Below are positions 28,126 to 38,642 of a DNA stretch of 64,000 bases, in pieces. Origin of the DNA: Gillisia marina (lineage in GTDB: Bacteria; Bacteroidota; Bacteroidia; Flavobacteriales; Flavobacteriaceae); NCBI RefSeq assembly GCF_000258765.1, contig NZ_AJLT01000023.1, positions 1-64,000 on the forward strand, read 5' to 3'. The notes below the pieces were generated by a model. It was not told the DNA's origin, did no database searches, and saw nothing but the letters and a program-made list of their open reading frames with translations. The first letter of the stretch is position 1, and each line of letters begins with the position of its first letter. The position numbers and the translations under genes were made by a program.

Positions 28126-29106
28126 CTATTCGATATAACCCATTTTCTTCATCCATTCGTCATTAAATATTTTCCCAACATATCTACTTCCATGATCATG
28201 GAATAGTACTACGACTACATCGTCTTTTTTGAAATGTTCTTTTAGTTGAAGCAGTCCTTTAACAGCCGCTCCGGCACTATTTCCAAGGAACATACCTTCT
28301 TCTTTTGCTAACCTACGGGTATAAACCGCAGCGTCCTTATCGGTTACTTTCGTGAAACCGTCTATCAATGAAAAATCTACATTTTCGGGAAGAATATCTT
28401 CTCCAATTCCTTCGGTTACATAAGAATAAATTTCCTTTTCATCGAAAATCCCGGTTTCGTGATATTTTTTGAATACCGATCCATAAGTATCTATACCCCA
28501 AACTTTAATATTTGGGTTTTGTTCTTTCAAATATTTACCAATCCCAGAAATAGTTCCACCTGTCCCTACTCCTACTACAAAATGAGTGATTTTCCCATCT
28601 GTTTGTCTCCAAATTTCCGGGCCTGTACTTTCGTAATGTGCTTTGGCATTCGACGGATTATCATACTGATTTACATACCAAGAATTTGGTGTTTCTTCGG
28701 CTAAACGCTTAGAAGTAGAATAATAAGATCTTGGATCTGTTGGCTCTACATCTGTTGGACATACTACCACTTCACTTCCAACAGCTCTAAGAATATCCAT
28801 TTTTTCCTTGCTCTGCTTATCACTAATCACACAAATCATTTTGTAGCCTTTGATAATCGCTACAAGCGCCAAGCCCATTCCCGTATTTCCTGAAGTGCCT
28901 TCAATAATAGTGCCTCCCGGCTTTAGTTTCCCGCTAGCTTCCGCATCTTCGATCATTTTAACCGCCATTCTATCCTTTGCAGAATTTCCCGGATTAAAAG
29001 TTTCATATTTAGCTAAAACCAAAGCATCGATTTCTTCGGTTAGTTTATTCATTTTCACCAATGGCGTGTTTCCAATGGTTCCTAATATATTTTCAGCGTA
29101 TTCCAT
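28126..29106 (-). CDS. PLP-dependent cysteine synthase / cystathionine beta-synthase family protein
   Basis: This 326-residue fold-type II PLP enzyme has the cofactor lysine in NPGNSAKDRMA (near residue 44), the phosphate-binding EGTSGNTGMGLA loop and the GVGTGGTISG motif. It would make cysteine from O-acetylserine or cystathionine from homocysteine and serine, and sequence alone does not decide. No C-terminal CBS domains are present. It has a textbook promoter. Confidence 0.85.
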   Translation of the reverse strand: MEYAENILGTIGNTPLVKMNKLTEEIDALVLAKYETFNPGNSAKDRMAVKMIEDAEASGKLKPGGTIIEGTSGNTGMGLALVAIIKGYKMICVISDKQSKEKMDILRAVGSEVVVCPTDVEPTDPRSYYSTSKRLAEETPNSWYVNQYDNPSNAKAHYESTGPEIWRQTDGKITHFVVGVGTGGTISGIGKYLKEQNPNIKVWGIDTYGSVFKKYHETGIFDEKEIYSYVTEGIGEDILPENVDFSLIDGFTKVTDKDAAVYTRRLAKEEGMFLGNSAGAAVKGLLQLKEHFKKDDVVVVLFHDHGSRYVGKIFNDEWMKKMGYIE

Positions 29107-29124
29107 AGTTTATTTTTGAAAGCG

Positions 29125-29155
29125 CAAAGGTACTCTTCAGAATATCACTTTGCAA
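29125..29155 (-). promoter_or_regulatory. Bacteroidota-type promoter of the cysteine synthase-like gene
   Basis: The minus strand has TTG (29153-29155), a 20-base spacer and TACCTTTG (29125-29132), matching TTG-N19-21-TAnnTTTG exactly. Confidence 0.8.
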
Positions 29156-29192
29156 GGTTTTAAGTAAATCTGTAAAAACGGCAACTCCGAAA

Positions 29193-30428
29193 TTAGTCGA
29201 ATTTCATCGCTTTTACTGGCGAGATCTTGGTAATAATTATAGAAGGAATTAACAACATAAGAAGACATAAAATAAGTGTTCCAACATTTACACCTACAAT
29301 ATATTCCCAACCAATATATACAGGCACTTCAGTAACATAATAGGTCTCCGGATTTAATGGGAAAAGCTTAAAATACTTCTGAATAAACAGCAAGCCTAAC
29401 CCTATAAGGTTTCCCCAGAATAATCCTAGTAAAATTAAATAAGAGGCGTTGTACAGAAATATCTTTCTTATACTCCAGTCGGAACCTCCAAGTGCCTTTA
29501 AGATCCCGATCATTTGTGTCCGCTCCAAAATCAAAACCAAAAGAGCAGTGATCATGTTGATACCTGCTACCAAAATCATAATTCCTATGATGAGTGCGAT
29601 ATTAAAATCGAATAAAGACAGCCATTCAAAAATTGAGGCATATTTCTGTTTGATTGTTTGCGTGTCTAAAAACGAATTGGTGTTATCATAAACTTCGGCT
29701 CCTTTGAGATCCAATTCATCAAAATCTTCGATAAAAACTTCAAATCCTCCGACTTGATTTTTATCCCAACCGTTTATCCGCTGTATATGGCGAATATCAG
29801 AGAGCATATAAAGCTCATCAAATTCCTGAAAACCAGAATTATAAATTCCTTTGATTATAAAAGCTCTCAACAATGGAGGCCTACTTGAATCTTCCCGAAG
29901 AAAGTACGTAATTATCTTATCCCCCACTTTAAAACCCAATCTATTGGCTATGTATTGTGAAATAAGCACATCTTCGTTTAGATTATCACTATAATCCGGT
30001 AATTCTCCTTCTACAATAAAGTCAGCAAAATTCTCCCATTTATAATCGCCTCCAACGCCTTTTACAATAACAAATTCAAAATCTGTTTCAGTTCGAATGA
30101 TACTAGCTTCAGTTGCTACCGCTTGAATATGAGAAATTCCGTCCACAGATTTGAATTCAGGATAAAAATCCTGTTCCAACGAAACAGGCATTAAAGAGAC
30201 CTGAGAGCTGTTATTATCGTAACTCTCAATGTTGATATGCCCATTAAAAGCAGCTATTTTTTCCCGGATTTTAACCTGAAGTCCCATCCCGGTGGCAAAA
30301 GAAACCAACATCATAATCACCCCAATAGCGATTGCTGCAATTGCAATTTTTATAATCGGTGCCGAAATACTACTTTTATACTTCTTTGCCCGGATAAGCC
30401 GTTTGGCTATAAAAAATTCAAAATTCAA
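29193..30428 (-). CDS. ABC transporter permease, LolC/LolE-like (FtsX family)
   Basis: The 411-residue inner-membrane protein has one N-terminal helix (IKIAIAAIAIGVIMMLVSFAT), a large periplasmic MacB-like domain and three C-terminal helices (FtsX domain, with MIGILKALGGSDWSIRKIFL). This layout is that of LolC/E proteins, which extract lipoproteins for export to the outer membrane. Its ATPase partner is not adjacent. It is divergent from the DUF1343 gene, 9 bases away. Confidence 0.85.
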   Translation of the reverse strand: MNFEFFIAKRLIRAKKYKSSISAPIIKIAIAAIAIGVIMMLVSFATGMGLQVKIREKIAAFNGHINIESYDNNSSQVSLMPVSLEQDFYPEFKSVDGISHIQAVATEASIIRTETDFEFVIVKGVGGDYKWENFADFIVEGELPDYSDNLNEDVLISQYIANRLGFKVGDKIITYFLREDSSRPPLLRAFIIKGIYNSGFQEFDELYMLSDIRHIQRINGWDKNQVGGFEVFIEDFDELDLKGAEVYDNTNSFLDTQTIKQKYASIFEWLSLFDFNIALIIGIMILVAGINMITALLVLILERTQMIGILKALGGSDWSIRKIFLYNASYLILLGLFWGNLIGLGLLFIQKYFKLFPLNPETYYVTEVPVYIGWEYIVGVNVGTLILCLLMLLIPSIIITKISPVKAMKFD

Positions 30429-30437
30429 GATAGATTC

Positions 30438-31702
30438 ATGATTTATAGATTCTTCAAAAATACATTTTTATTCGCTTTTATTCTTAGTGTTTCCTGCGGA
30501 AGAAGTACGGGACAAATCAATTCTGAAAATACCGATGCTGCCAAGGAAACAGATTCTATTATTTCAGTTGAAAAAATCTCCCCGAATTTAGTTTTAGGCG
30601 CTAATAGAACTGAAGCTATCTCCCTTTTCTAAAGAATAAAAAAATTGGAATCGTTGGTAATCAAAGTAGTTTGATATTGAATAGTTCTGAAGAATTTGAA
30701 ACCCCAACCTATACTCATTTAGTGGATTCTTTGGTGTCCTTAAAATTAGAGGTAGTCAAGGTTTTTGCACCGGAACATGGTTTTCGTGGTACTGCAGATG
30801 CCGGAGAAACCATAAAAGATGGTAAAGATGTAAAAACGGGGCTTCCCATTATTTCTCTCTACGGAAACAATAAAAAACCAAAACCAGAGCAATTAAAAGG
30901 GATCGATATAATGATTTTCGATCTTCAAGATGTGGGCGCTAGATTCTATACCTATATTTCGTCGCTACATTATGTGATGGAAGCCTGTGCAGAAAATAAT
31001 ATTCCGCTTATTATCTTGGATCGGCCTAATCCCAATGGTCATTATATTGATGGCCCAATTTTAAAGCCGGAACACAGCAGCTTTGTGGGAATGCATCCAA
31101 TTCCGGTTGTTCACGGATTAACAATGGCAGAATATGCACAAATGATCAATGGTGAAAAGTGGTTAAAAAATGGAATTCAGTGTGATTTACAGATTATTGG
31201 AATGGAGAATTATACGCATAATTTAAAATATGAGCTCCCTGTGAAGCCCTCTCCTAATCTTCCCAATACTAAGGCTATCAATTTATATCCTAGTTTATGC
31301 TTTTTTGAAGGCACCAACGTAAATGCTGGAAGAGGAACCAACAAACAATTTCAAGTTTTTGGGTCGCCTTTTTTGAATAAAGAAATCTTCAAGTTCTCTT
31401 ATACTCCGGAATCTTTAGAAGGCGCAAAAAGCCCTAAGCATTTAGGCAAGCTTTGCTATGGAGAAGACCTAAGTGAAACTCCCTGTCTGAATAGGATCAA
31501 TTTGGATTGGCTAATAAATGCCTATAATAATACTGCAAATCAGAAAGATTTCTTCAATAGCTTTTTCACAAAACTTGCTGGTGGAACAGAACTACAGAAT
31601 CAAATTGAAGCAGGAATGACTTCCGAAGAAATAAAGCAAAGTTGGCAGGAAGGATTAGAAAAATTCAAACTGAAAAGACAAGCTTATTTACTTTATAAAT
31701 AA
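30438..31702 (+). CDS. DUF1343 / NamZ-like exo-beta-N-acetylmuramidase lipoprotein (frameshifted)
   Basis: The reconstructed 421-residue protein starts with a lipoprotein signal (lipobox LSVSC) and continues with the DUF1343 domain: VFAPEHGFRGTADAGE, FDLQDVGARFYTYISS, ILDRPNPNG and FEGTNVNAGRGT. Bacillus NamZ of this family removes terminal MurNAc from peptidoglycan, so cell-wall recycling is likely. The frame breaks near 30621, where one base (probably a T, GCTTAT for GCTAT) is missing. Correction gives TEAYLPLLKNKKIGIVGNQ. Confidence 0.88.
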
Positions 31703-31717
31703 TATCAAAATCATTTT

Positions 31718-32242
31718 ATGGCCAACCAGAATTATATCGTTAGAAACGCAAAGGCTGACGAATTTGAAGAGATAGGGAAATTAATGATTCAGGTATATTC
31801 ACAATTAGAAGGTTTTCCAAAAGAAACAGAGCAACCAGAATATTACAAAATGCTGGCGAATATTGGAGAGCTAACTAAAAAACCAAATACTGAACTTCTA
31901 ATCGCAATCTCTGCAGACAAGAGAATAGTCGGGGCAGTTGTTTATTTTAGTGATATGAGTGTTTATGGCTCCGGAGGCATAGCAACTCAAGAAAAGAATG
32001 CTTCCGGGTTTAGATTGTTAGCTGTAGATCATGAAGTCAGAGGACAGGGAATTGGAAAGTTACTTACACTTAAATGTATAGAAAAAGCGAATGAAGCCCA
32101 CCAGCAACAAGTTATTATACATTCTACAGAATTCATGAAAGTTGCTTGGAAAATGTATGAGAATCTAGGTTTTGAAAGATCTGAAGATTTAGATTTTATG
32201 CAGGGGAATCTCCCGGTTTTTGGGTTTCGATTGAAACTTTAA
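31718..32242 (+). CDS. GNAT family N-acetyltransferase
   Basis: The 174-residue protein has the GNAT fold with the acetyl-CoA loop VRGQGIGKLLTLKCIEKA near residues 107-124 and the late YENLGFERS motif. The acceptor is unknown. It begins 15 bases after the DUF1343 gene, so the two are probably co-transcribed. Confidence 0.88.
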   Translation: MANQNYIVRNAKADEFEEIGKLMIQVYSQLEGFPKETEQPEYYKMLANIGELTKKPNTELLIAISADKRIVGAVVYFSDMSVYGSGGIATQEKNASGFRLLAVDHEVRGQGIGKLLTLKCIEKANEAHQQQVIIHSTEFMKVAWKMYENLGFERSEDLDFMQGNLPVFGFRLKL

Positions 32243-32331
32243 GAAAGTCTTATTTTTCTCAAATTTAAGAAATGAAACTTGGATAGTTTACAATCAAAAC
32301 GAATGTTGGTTTATTAAAAATTTTCAAATAT

Positions 32332-33174
32332 TTAATTCATAAAAAGTTCTGACTTTTTAAGATATATATTAGAATTATCGATACTTGCAAGTTGACTTTT
32401 CCACTTCGTTATTTCAAGATTGTCTTTTTTACTTAATGAAACGCAGTAATTTAAATAAGTATACAATAATTTATTCCCTCTAGACATATTTGAAGGTTCA
32501 AAGTTTTTTTCTAGTTTTTTTGACACCCTTTTCATTTTATTTAAATAAAGATCAATTTGAATTTCCATTAGAGAAACTTTTTCCTTCATGTTAATATAAT
32601 TGCTCTGATCCTTATCCAACATTTTTTCACCATTTCTCAAATAGTTATTTGCCAAGGCTAAAAATTCAAATCGAATATCTTTTTGTAAATACTGACTATA
32701 ATCTATATATTTTTGTGCCAATCTTATTCCACTTGCATAATTCTGGTGTTTAAAATAATTTAAATTCTCTGTACGGAGAAAGCTAGTATTTAATGCATAT
32801 TCCTTCAAAATTTCACTTAATTCTTCTTTATTCATATAGCCTACTTGCTGAAAGATCATTTCTCCGTGACCATCCATAATAAGAACTAATGGAATAGCAT
32901 TGACTCCAAATTTTTGTGCAAGAGGAGTTCTTTTATCTAAATCTATTTTTAAAGGAACATAAGCTTTAGTTATTTCTTGAACCTCTCTATCGCTCCACGA
33001 TTCTCTATCCATTTTCTTACATGGACCGCACCAGGTAGCCCAAAAATCAACTAAGATAAGCCTATCTGTTGCGACGGCTAATTTTTGAGCATTTTCAAAC
33101 GAACTTGTCCAACCGACCTGAGAAAAAGACTGTACACTTAATAAAACAAATAAAAAAGTAACTGCTTTAAACAT
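32332..33174 (-). CDS. Secreted thioredoxin-fold protein
   Basis: This predicted 280-residue exported protein has a signal peptide (AVTFLFVLLSVQSFSQ) and a thioredoxin domain with DFWATWCGPCKKMD, cis-proline segment NAIPLVLIMDG. The C-terminal half is helical and TPR-like. It would act as a periplasmic thiol reductase or disulphide exchanger. I use the ATG at 33174 rather than a TTG five codons upstream. Confidence 0.85.
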   Translation of the reverse strand: MFKAVTFLFVLLSVQSFSQVGWTSSFENAQKLAVATDRLILVDFWATWCGPCKKMDRESWSDREVQEITKAYVPLKIDLDKRTPLAQKFGVNAIPLVLIMDGHGEMIFQQVGYMNKEELSEILKEYALNTSFLRTENLNYFKHQNYASGIRLAQKYIDYSQYLQKDIRFEFLALANNYLRNGEKMLDKDQSNYINMKEKVSLMEIQIDLYLNKMKRVSKKLEKNFEPSNMSRGNKLLYTYLNYCVSLSKKDNLEITKWKSQLASIDNSNIYLKKSELFMN

Positions 33175-33229
33175 ATTTAAGATTTTCAATTTGAAAAATA
33201 TAATTAATCACATCAAAATCCTAAAAAAT

Positions 33230-33724
33230 TTACATTTTAATCCTTCTTTTCATTTCTTCCACAATATTATAAGCTGCCGGGCAAATAGCGGTGTTATTTA
33301 AGGTGATGTTGGAAATCTTATGGAAATCCTTTCTATCGGTATGTGGATATTCTCTGCAAGCTTTCGGCCGTACTTCATAAATAGAACAATAATTATCGTC
33401 GCCTAAAAAAGTACATGGCACTTGCTGCAATACATGATCATTATCTTCGTCCACTCTTAAATATGTCTCAATAAATTGAGCTGGTTTCTGCCGAAAATGT
33501 TTCGCAATTCGTTCTATATCCTTATTGGTGAATAAAGGGCCTGTGGTTTTACAACAGTTCGCGCAGGTAAGACAATCGGTGCGTTTAAATTCCTCTTCAT
33601 GCAGTTCTTGCATCTGAAAATCCAAATGCTTTGGTGGTCTTTTTCGCAGCTTCGCGAAGAACTTTTTATTCTCGTTATGCTTATCTTTAGCCTTTTTCGG
33701 GAGATCCTTCAAAATTTCTTCCAT
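33230..33724 (-). CDS. YkgJ family cysteine-cluster protein
   Basis: The 164-residue cytoplasmic protein carries the zinc/iron-chelating cysteine pattern CLTCANCCKTTGP, then PCTFLGDDNYCSIYEVRPKACREYP. The family (UPF0153/YkgJ) binds a metal or cluster and its biochemical role is not established. The ATG at 33724 is five bases from a TATCTTTG promoter box, which predicts a leaderless mRNA. Confidence 0.88.
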   Translation of the reverse strand: MEEILKDLPKKAKDKHNENKKFFAKLRKRPPKHLDFQMQELHEEEFKRTDCLTCANCCKTTGPLFTNKDIERIAKHFRQKPAQFIETYLRVDEDNDHVLQQVPCTFLGDDNYCSIYEVRPKACREYPHTDRKDFHKISNITLNNTAICPAAYNIVEEMKRRIKM

Positions 33725-33729
33725 AAGCG

Positions 33730-33737
33730 CAAAGATA
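33730..33737 (-). promoter_or_regulatory. -7 box (TATCTTTG) for the YkgJ gene
   Basis: Minus-strand TATCTTTG matches TAnnTTTG and overlaps the start codon of the divergent methyltransferase gene. Confidence 0.65.
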
Positions 33738-34474
33738 TGAAGAAGCAAGAAAGCAGCAAGGCGGTAGTAGATGTGTTTGGGAAAGCTATTTCCGCTTATT
33801 ATTATGAAAAAGAGGAAACTCCTATTTTGGTTCATTCCCCGGATTTTGATGATGACGAAATTCTTGTTCCTTACTTATTTAGAGATTTTAAGGAAATGCC
33901 GGAGTTGGAGCAAGCCGCTTTGGAAAAGGCTACAGGAAAAGTTTTGGATGTGGGATGTGGTGCAGGAAGTCATGCGTTGTTTCTACAGAATGAAAAAAAA
34001 TTAGAAGTGACGGCCATCGATATTTCTAAAGGAGCCTTGGAGATTTGCAAGTTACGAGGAATCAAGGATGTAAGGAAGATTGATTATTTCGATCTAAAAA
34101 ACGAACAATTTGATACTATCTTATTATTGATGAATGGGACAGGAATTATTGAAAAACTAAAGAATCTCGATAAATTTTTTCAACATTCAAAAACCTTACT
34201 GTCGAAAAATGGGCAAATTTTAATAGACTCCTCAGACCTCAGCTATTTATTCGACCCCGATGAAGATGGTGGAATTTGGATAGATCCCGATGCTCCTTAT
34301 TATGGTGAATTAGAATTCAGCATTAGTTACAAAGGAGAACAATCTGCAGAATTTCCTTGGCTGTATCTGGATTTTAATAGTTTGGCGTTGGCAGCTCAAA
34401 AAAATAATTTTAGTTGTGAACTAGTAAAGAAAGGGGAGCATTACGATTATTTAGCAATCTTAAAACCGTTATAG
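33737..34474 (+). CDS. Class I SAM-dependent methyltransferase
   Basis: The 245-residue protein has the SAM-binding motif VLDVGCGAGSHALFL near residue 74, followed by VTAIDISKGALEIC and the ILLLMNGTG strand. The substrate is unknown. I start at ATG 33737, 12 bases from the divergent YkgJ start, since upstream frame extension overlaps that gene. Function could be small-molecule or protein methylation. Confidence 0.87.
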   Translation: MKKQESSKAVVDVFGKAISAYYYEKEETPILVHSPDFDDDEILVPYLFRDFKEMPELEQAALEKATGKVLDVGCGAGSHALFLQNEKKLEVTAIDISKGALEICKLRGIKDVRKIDYFDLKNEQFDTILLLMNGTGIIEKLKNLDKFFQHSKTLLSKNGQILIDSSDLSYLFDPDEDGGIWIDPDAPYYGELEFSISYKGEQSAEFPWLYLDFNSLALAAQKNNFSCELVKKGEHYDYLAILKPL

Positions 34475-34567
34475 TAAGAAGCCCGTAAATATCTCTTAGA
34501 AGACTGATACTTATTCGTTTCAATAATTATATTTAAATTTAGACCCCTTTATAAACCGTAATACACC

Positions 34568-35345
34568 ATGAAAACCCCTAAAATAGTATTCACTTTTTTT
34601 ATTTCTGCTTTTAATAGTTGGATGTTCTAAAGATTCGGCCAATACAGATAACGGAACACCAACAGTCGATAAAAGCGCAAATTTAAAGGCTTTAGGCGCC
34701 TCTGCTAATGAACTTTTAAGTGATGCTAGATTTACTTCCTTAACTATCGAAATTGTATATGTAACCGGATTTAAACCCACTGATGCTGCCCTTAACAGTG
34801 TATCACAATTCCTTGGACAGCACACTTTTAAACCGGATGGAATTACAATTACCACTCGTGCAGTAGCCAGTTCTAACAAAGCTCCATTTTCTATTGAAGA
34901 GATTGCGGAGATAGAAAAAGATGAGCGCAATGTTTATAATGCAGGAGATGAAATAGCCGTTTTTATTTATGTGGCAGATGGAAGTAACGAAAATGACGAA
35001 AACAATAAAGTGGTTTTAGGTTCTGCCTTTAGAAATACTTCTATTGTCCTTTATGGAAAAACTATAGAAAACATCGCAAATAATTCGGCTTCTACAGCCA
35101 AGAGTGATGTAGAATCTGCTGTTTTGAATCATGAGCTTGGACACCTATTTGGATTGGTAGATGTTGGATCTCCTATGCAAGTAGATCATGAAGACCCAGA
35201 TAGTGAAGCTCACTGTAATGTAAACGGATGCCTAATGACTTCCAATATTGAGTTTGGTGGCAGTATTATAGATATGGTTGACAATAATGTGCCAGAATTA
35301 GACGATCTTTGTATTAACGATCTCGTTGCCAATGGCGGAAGATAA
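34568..35345 (+). CDS. Lipoprotein with metzincin-type zinc protease motif (frameshifted)
   Basis: The reconstructed 258-residue protein starts MKTPKIVFTFLFLLLIVGCS with lipobox LIVGC, so it is probably an outer-membrane or periplasmic lipoprotein. The zinc motif HELGHLFGLVD fits HExxHxxGxxD of metzincins, and a following SPMQ may be the Met-turn. A run of seven T at 34594-34600 should be six, and otherwise the frame stops at 34630. Its substrate is unknown. It is a lone gene with a terminator at 35446-35480. Confidence 0.82.
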
Positions 35346-35445
35346 TTAAGGTTACCTGAAAGTTGATTAAATCGTGTACCTTCCAGAACACCCTTTAAAT
35401 ATTTTTAATTTTCAGGTAATCTTTTGAACTCAAATAATATTAAAT

Positions 35446-35480
35446 AATGCTGAGCATAATGTACTCAGCATTTATTTTTT
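35446..35480 (+). terminator. Intrinsic terminator between convergent genes
   Basis: AATGCTGAG pairs with CTCAGCATT around a nine-base loop followed by TATTTTTTT. A longer inverted pair TTACCTGAAA/TTTCAGGTAA (35352 and 35411) lies just upstream. Confidence 0.75.
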
Positions 35481-35497
35481 TCTGAAATTATATTTCC

Positions 35498-37130
35498 TTA
35501 ATTCACTTTCTCTCCGTTCACATAAGTTTTCAACACGTTGATATTTGGGATTTCTTCTTCCTTCACTTCCATGATATTTTGGTCCAAGATTATAAAATCG
35601 GCGAATTTACCGGCTTCTATACTCCCTTTCTCATCTTCTTCAAAATTAGAGTATGCAGCCCAAATAGTCATTCCTTTTAAGGTTTCTTCTCTAGACAAGG
35701 CTTGCTCCATTTTATACCCATTTTCCGGATAATTTTTGAGATCTTTTCTAGCCGTAGACGCATAAAAGGTATAAAACGGATTCACCTCTTCCACCGGAAA
35801 ATCTGTCCCTAACGCGACAATCCCTGCTTGATCCAATAATTTTTTAAAAGCATATGCGCCTTTAATCCTATCTGCTCCAAGTCTATCTTCTGCCCAATAC
35901 ATATCACTAGTGGCATGTGTAGGTTGGATAGACGGAATAATATTTTTACTGAAGTATTTAAAATCTGCCGAATCTATTACTTGTGCATGCTCCACTCTCC
36001 ATCTGCGATCGTTCTTGCCCTTTAATAATTCATCATAGGTTTGAAGCACTAATCTATTAGCGGAATCCCCAATAGCATGAGTATTCATTTGAAATTTGGA
36101 ATTTGCAATTCTTTGAGCCGTTTTCTTAAAATCTGCTACCGGAGATAGCAATGCTCCATAATGGTCTTCAAGATCTGAATATGGTTCCTTTAAGGCTGCA
36201 CCTCTAGATCCTAAAGCGCCATCACCATAAAACTTCACAGAACGCACATTTAGTCTTTCAGTTTTAATTGGATCCTTAGCTAAATAAAAATCTAAATTTT
36301 CTTTGGTATTGCTTATCATCGCATAGATACGGGTCTTTAAACTTCCTGACTTTTGTAAACTATCTATAAGCTGAATAGTTTTTTTTATCTATTCCGGCAT
36401 CTACAACTGTAGTTAAGCCATAACTAAAGCAAATTTTTTGAGCCTCCAATAAAGCCTGAATTTGCTCTTTTTTTGAAGGTTCTTCTACGGCATCATAAAC
36501 AAAACTCATAGGATTATCTATTAGAATCCCCGTAAGTTTTCCGTTTTTAATTTCAATTGCACCACCTTCCGGAGAACTATCTATAGTTACTCCTGCTTTA
36601 TCTAAAGCCGCTTGATTTGCTAATAATGCATGCCCATCTATTCTTGTTATTGCAACTGGAGTATCAGGGAATAAACTATCCAATTTTTCTTTAGATGGAA
36701 ATTCTTTAAGCTCCCAGTCATTCTGATCCCAACCTCTACCAGTTATAAAATCCACATTTCGTTCTTTTTGAAAAGCAACAATTTTATCTAAAACCTCCTG
36801 AAAACTATTAGTTCCCGTGAGATCCACCTTTTGCTGCTGTAAACCCATTCTATAAAAATGTGCATGAGCATCTATAAATCCAGGGAGAATGGTTTTACCT
36901 TCTGCATCTAATTTTTCTTTAAAATCATATTTTTCCATAATGGCTTCAGATGAGCCTGATTCCAAAAATCTGCCATTTTTCACAGCAAAAGCTTCAGAGT
37001 TGGAAAACGCATCATCTACGGTGTATACATTTCCATTATAAACTAATAAATCTGCCTGTTGTTTTTCTTCAGTATTACAAGAAATAAGTAAGGCAAGTAG
37101 CAGTCCTAAATAAGGTAATTTATTGAGCAT
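35498..37130 (-). CDS. YtcJ-like amidohydrolase lipoprotein (frameshifted)
   Basis: The reconstructed protein has 543 residues, the usual length of the YtcJ/amidohydrolase-3 family. It starts with a lipoprotein signal (LLLALLISCNTEEK), then metal-site HAHFYRMG, DGHALLAN, a mid-domain with the VKFYGDGALGSRGA strand, HAIGDSANR, RVEHAQVID and ALGTDFPVEEVNP. The frame breaks in a run of eight T (36379-36386), and seven restores AGIDKKTIQLIDSLQ. The substrate is unknown. Extracellular location is inferred from the lipobox. Confidence 0.9.
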
Positions 37131-37242
37131 ATTTAAAATTTTTCATAAAAATAGCTAATGTGGATTAAATGAAGAGATTTCCACTGCATATGTTTCAGAA
37201 AAAATAGTATTTAGAAGTGTTCAAAAATCAATTTCACCTACA

Positions 37243-37275
37243 TAAAAAAAGATCGAGATTAAAATCCCGATCCTT
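37243..37275 (-). terminator. Intrinsic terminator of the PiT-like gene
   Basis: On the minus strand GATCGGGATT pairs with AATCTCGATC (one mismatch) and is followed by TTTTTTT. Confidence 0.8.
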
Positions 37276-37298
37276 TAGATTTTTTAAAAAACTATAAA

Positions 37299-38423
37299 TT
37301 ATCTTAAGCCAACTGCCTCTAAAATTGCTACCCTAATACTAGGATTAGCGGCTGCTGCTAAAGCAACGGAGATTATAAGTCCGATCATAGCAAAAGAGAA
37401 ATCTTTAAAAATCATTTTTCCGGCTTTCTTGCGATGCTTTTTACCTTTCTTGGTTCTGGCAAGACTTATTGCAATTTCACGACCCCCGATAATACCAAGG
37501 AACAACCAAGTTGTACTCATTGGAACGGTACTGATAAACAATTTATAAATAAGTAAAATCACATAAGTAGCATCCACTAGGGTTGCTGCTCGAATATCTG
37601 AAATCCTAGCTTTTTCACTTACAACTTTCTGAATTTTATCTCCTCTTAAATAAAATAACAAACCAAGTCCGGCAAAAATTGTTACCGCAAAAATTATAAA
37701 CTGAGTTAAGGTTTGTTGCCTTGGTAGATATACAGCGATATTCGCTCCATCTTGCATCACCCAAACAGCCCACAAAGATCCACTTACTATCCATTGTACT
37801 ACATTCCAACTCTTATGAAACTTCCTGCTTTTAAAAAATGTCTTAATAAGATTGTAAGAGAAATACCAAACTGCAAAAGACAAGATAAATGCCATCGCAT
37901 AACCAGATAAACTTTTCGCTACTACTGAAGTAATCCCTGATGTATCTGCACTAAATACAGATAAAATAAGGAATGTAGTGGATACCGGCATTCTTAATCT
38001 TGTTAAGATCAACAACACCAAAGGAGCTATAATCTGGAAAAAGCTAAAGTTTTCCGGGTGTGGATATTTTGTTGTTCCATCGGGTTTTAAAAGCCTTTGA
38101 AAGGTAACATCCCCATCAAAAATTATCCAACTAGAAATAACTGTGATAAGAAAAATTCCTCCAATATAAAGCCATAACACCCACCATCTTCTAGTCTTAT
38201 TACTTTCTATAAAAGTTCCTAAAGATTGAATACTATCGTTTGCAACGGTTGCATAAGCTGCAAAAAAGAAACCAAGCCACATCGCCGCTTGGCCATTTCC
38301 GGTAAAAATACCGGCTAAAATAATTCCAATAATAATTAGCGCTAAAAACGCCTTTTCCTGAATCATGAAATCCAAAATATTCAGGTATGGACGAGATCTG
38401 TCGCTTCTTTTAAACTTTGCCAT
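37299..38423 (-). CDS. Divergent PiT-like permease (phosphate/sulphate permease superfamily)
   Basis: The 374-residue membrane protein has about nine hydrophobic segments. The motif YATVANDSIQSLGTFI near residue 56 and the later RMPVSTTFLILSVFS resemble the duplicated GANDVANxxG and PxSTTH motifs of inorganic phosphate transporters. Second-copy residues are weakly conserved, so phosphate as substrate is only inferred. No phoU-like gene is adjacent. Confidence 0.65.
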   Translation of the reverse strand: MAKFKRSDRSRPYLNILDFMIQEKAFLALIIIGIILAGIFTGNGQAAMWLGFFFAAYATVANDSIQSLGTFIESNKTRRWWVLWLYIGGIFLITVISSWIIFDGDVTFQRLLKPDGTTKYPHPENFSFFQIIAPLVLLILTRLRMPVSTTFLILSVFSADTSGITSVVAKSLSGYAMAFILSFAVWYFSYNLIKTFFKSRKFHKSWNVVQWIVSGSLWAVWVMQDGANIAVYLPRQQTLTQFIIFAVTIFAGLGLLFYLRGDKIQKVVSEKARISDIRAATLVDATYVILLIYKLFISTVPMSTTWLFLGIIGGREIAISLARTKKGKKHRKKAGKMIFKDFSFAMIGLIISVALAAAANPSIRVAILEAVGLR

Positions 38424-38642
38424 CTAATTAGGGTATTTGTGTTTAATAGGAAATGAATTAAAATTATATTGAATGTGTAATTATATTTTTCTCTTATCGG
38501 AATCAAAAATAAACTTTTTAAGTTAATATGAAATCAATATTCGACCAAAGGCCTCAATTGCTATTTTAGCATAAAAAAATATCTTTAATTCAGGTTGTGA
38601 TAACTGGAATCATGCAGTAGAAAAAGTTTTCAAAATTAAAAC

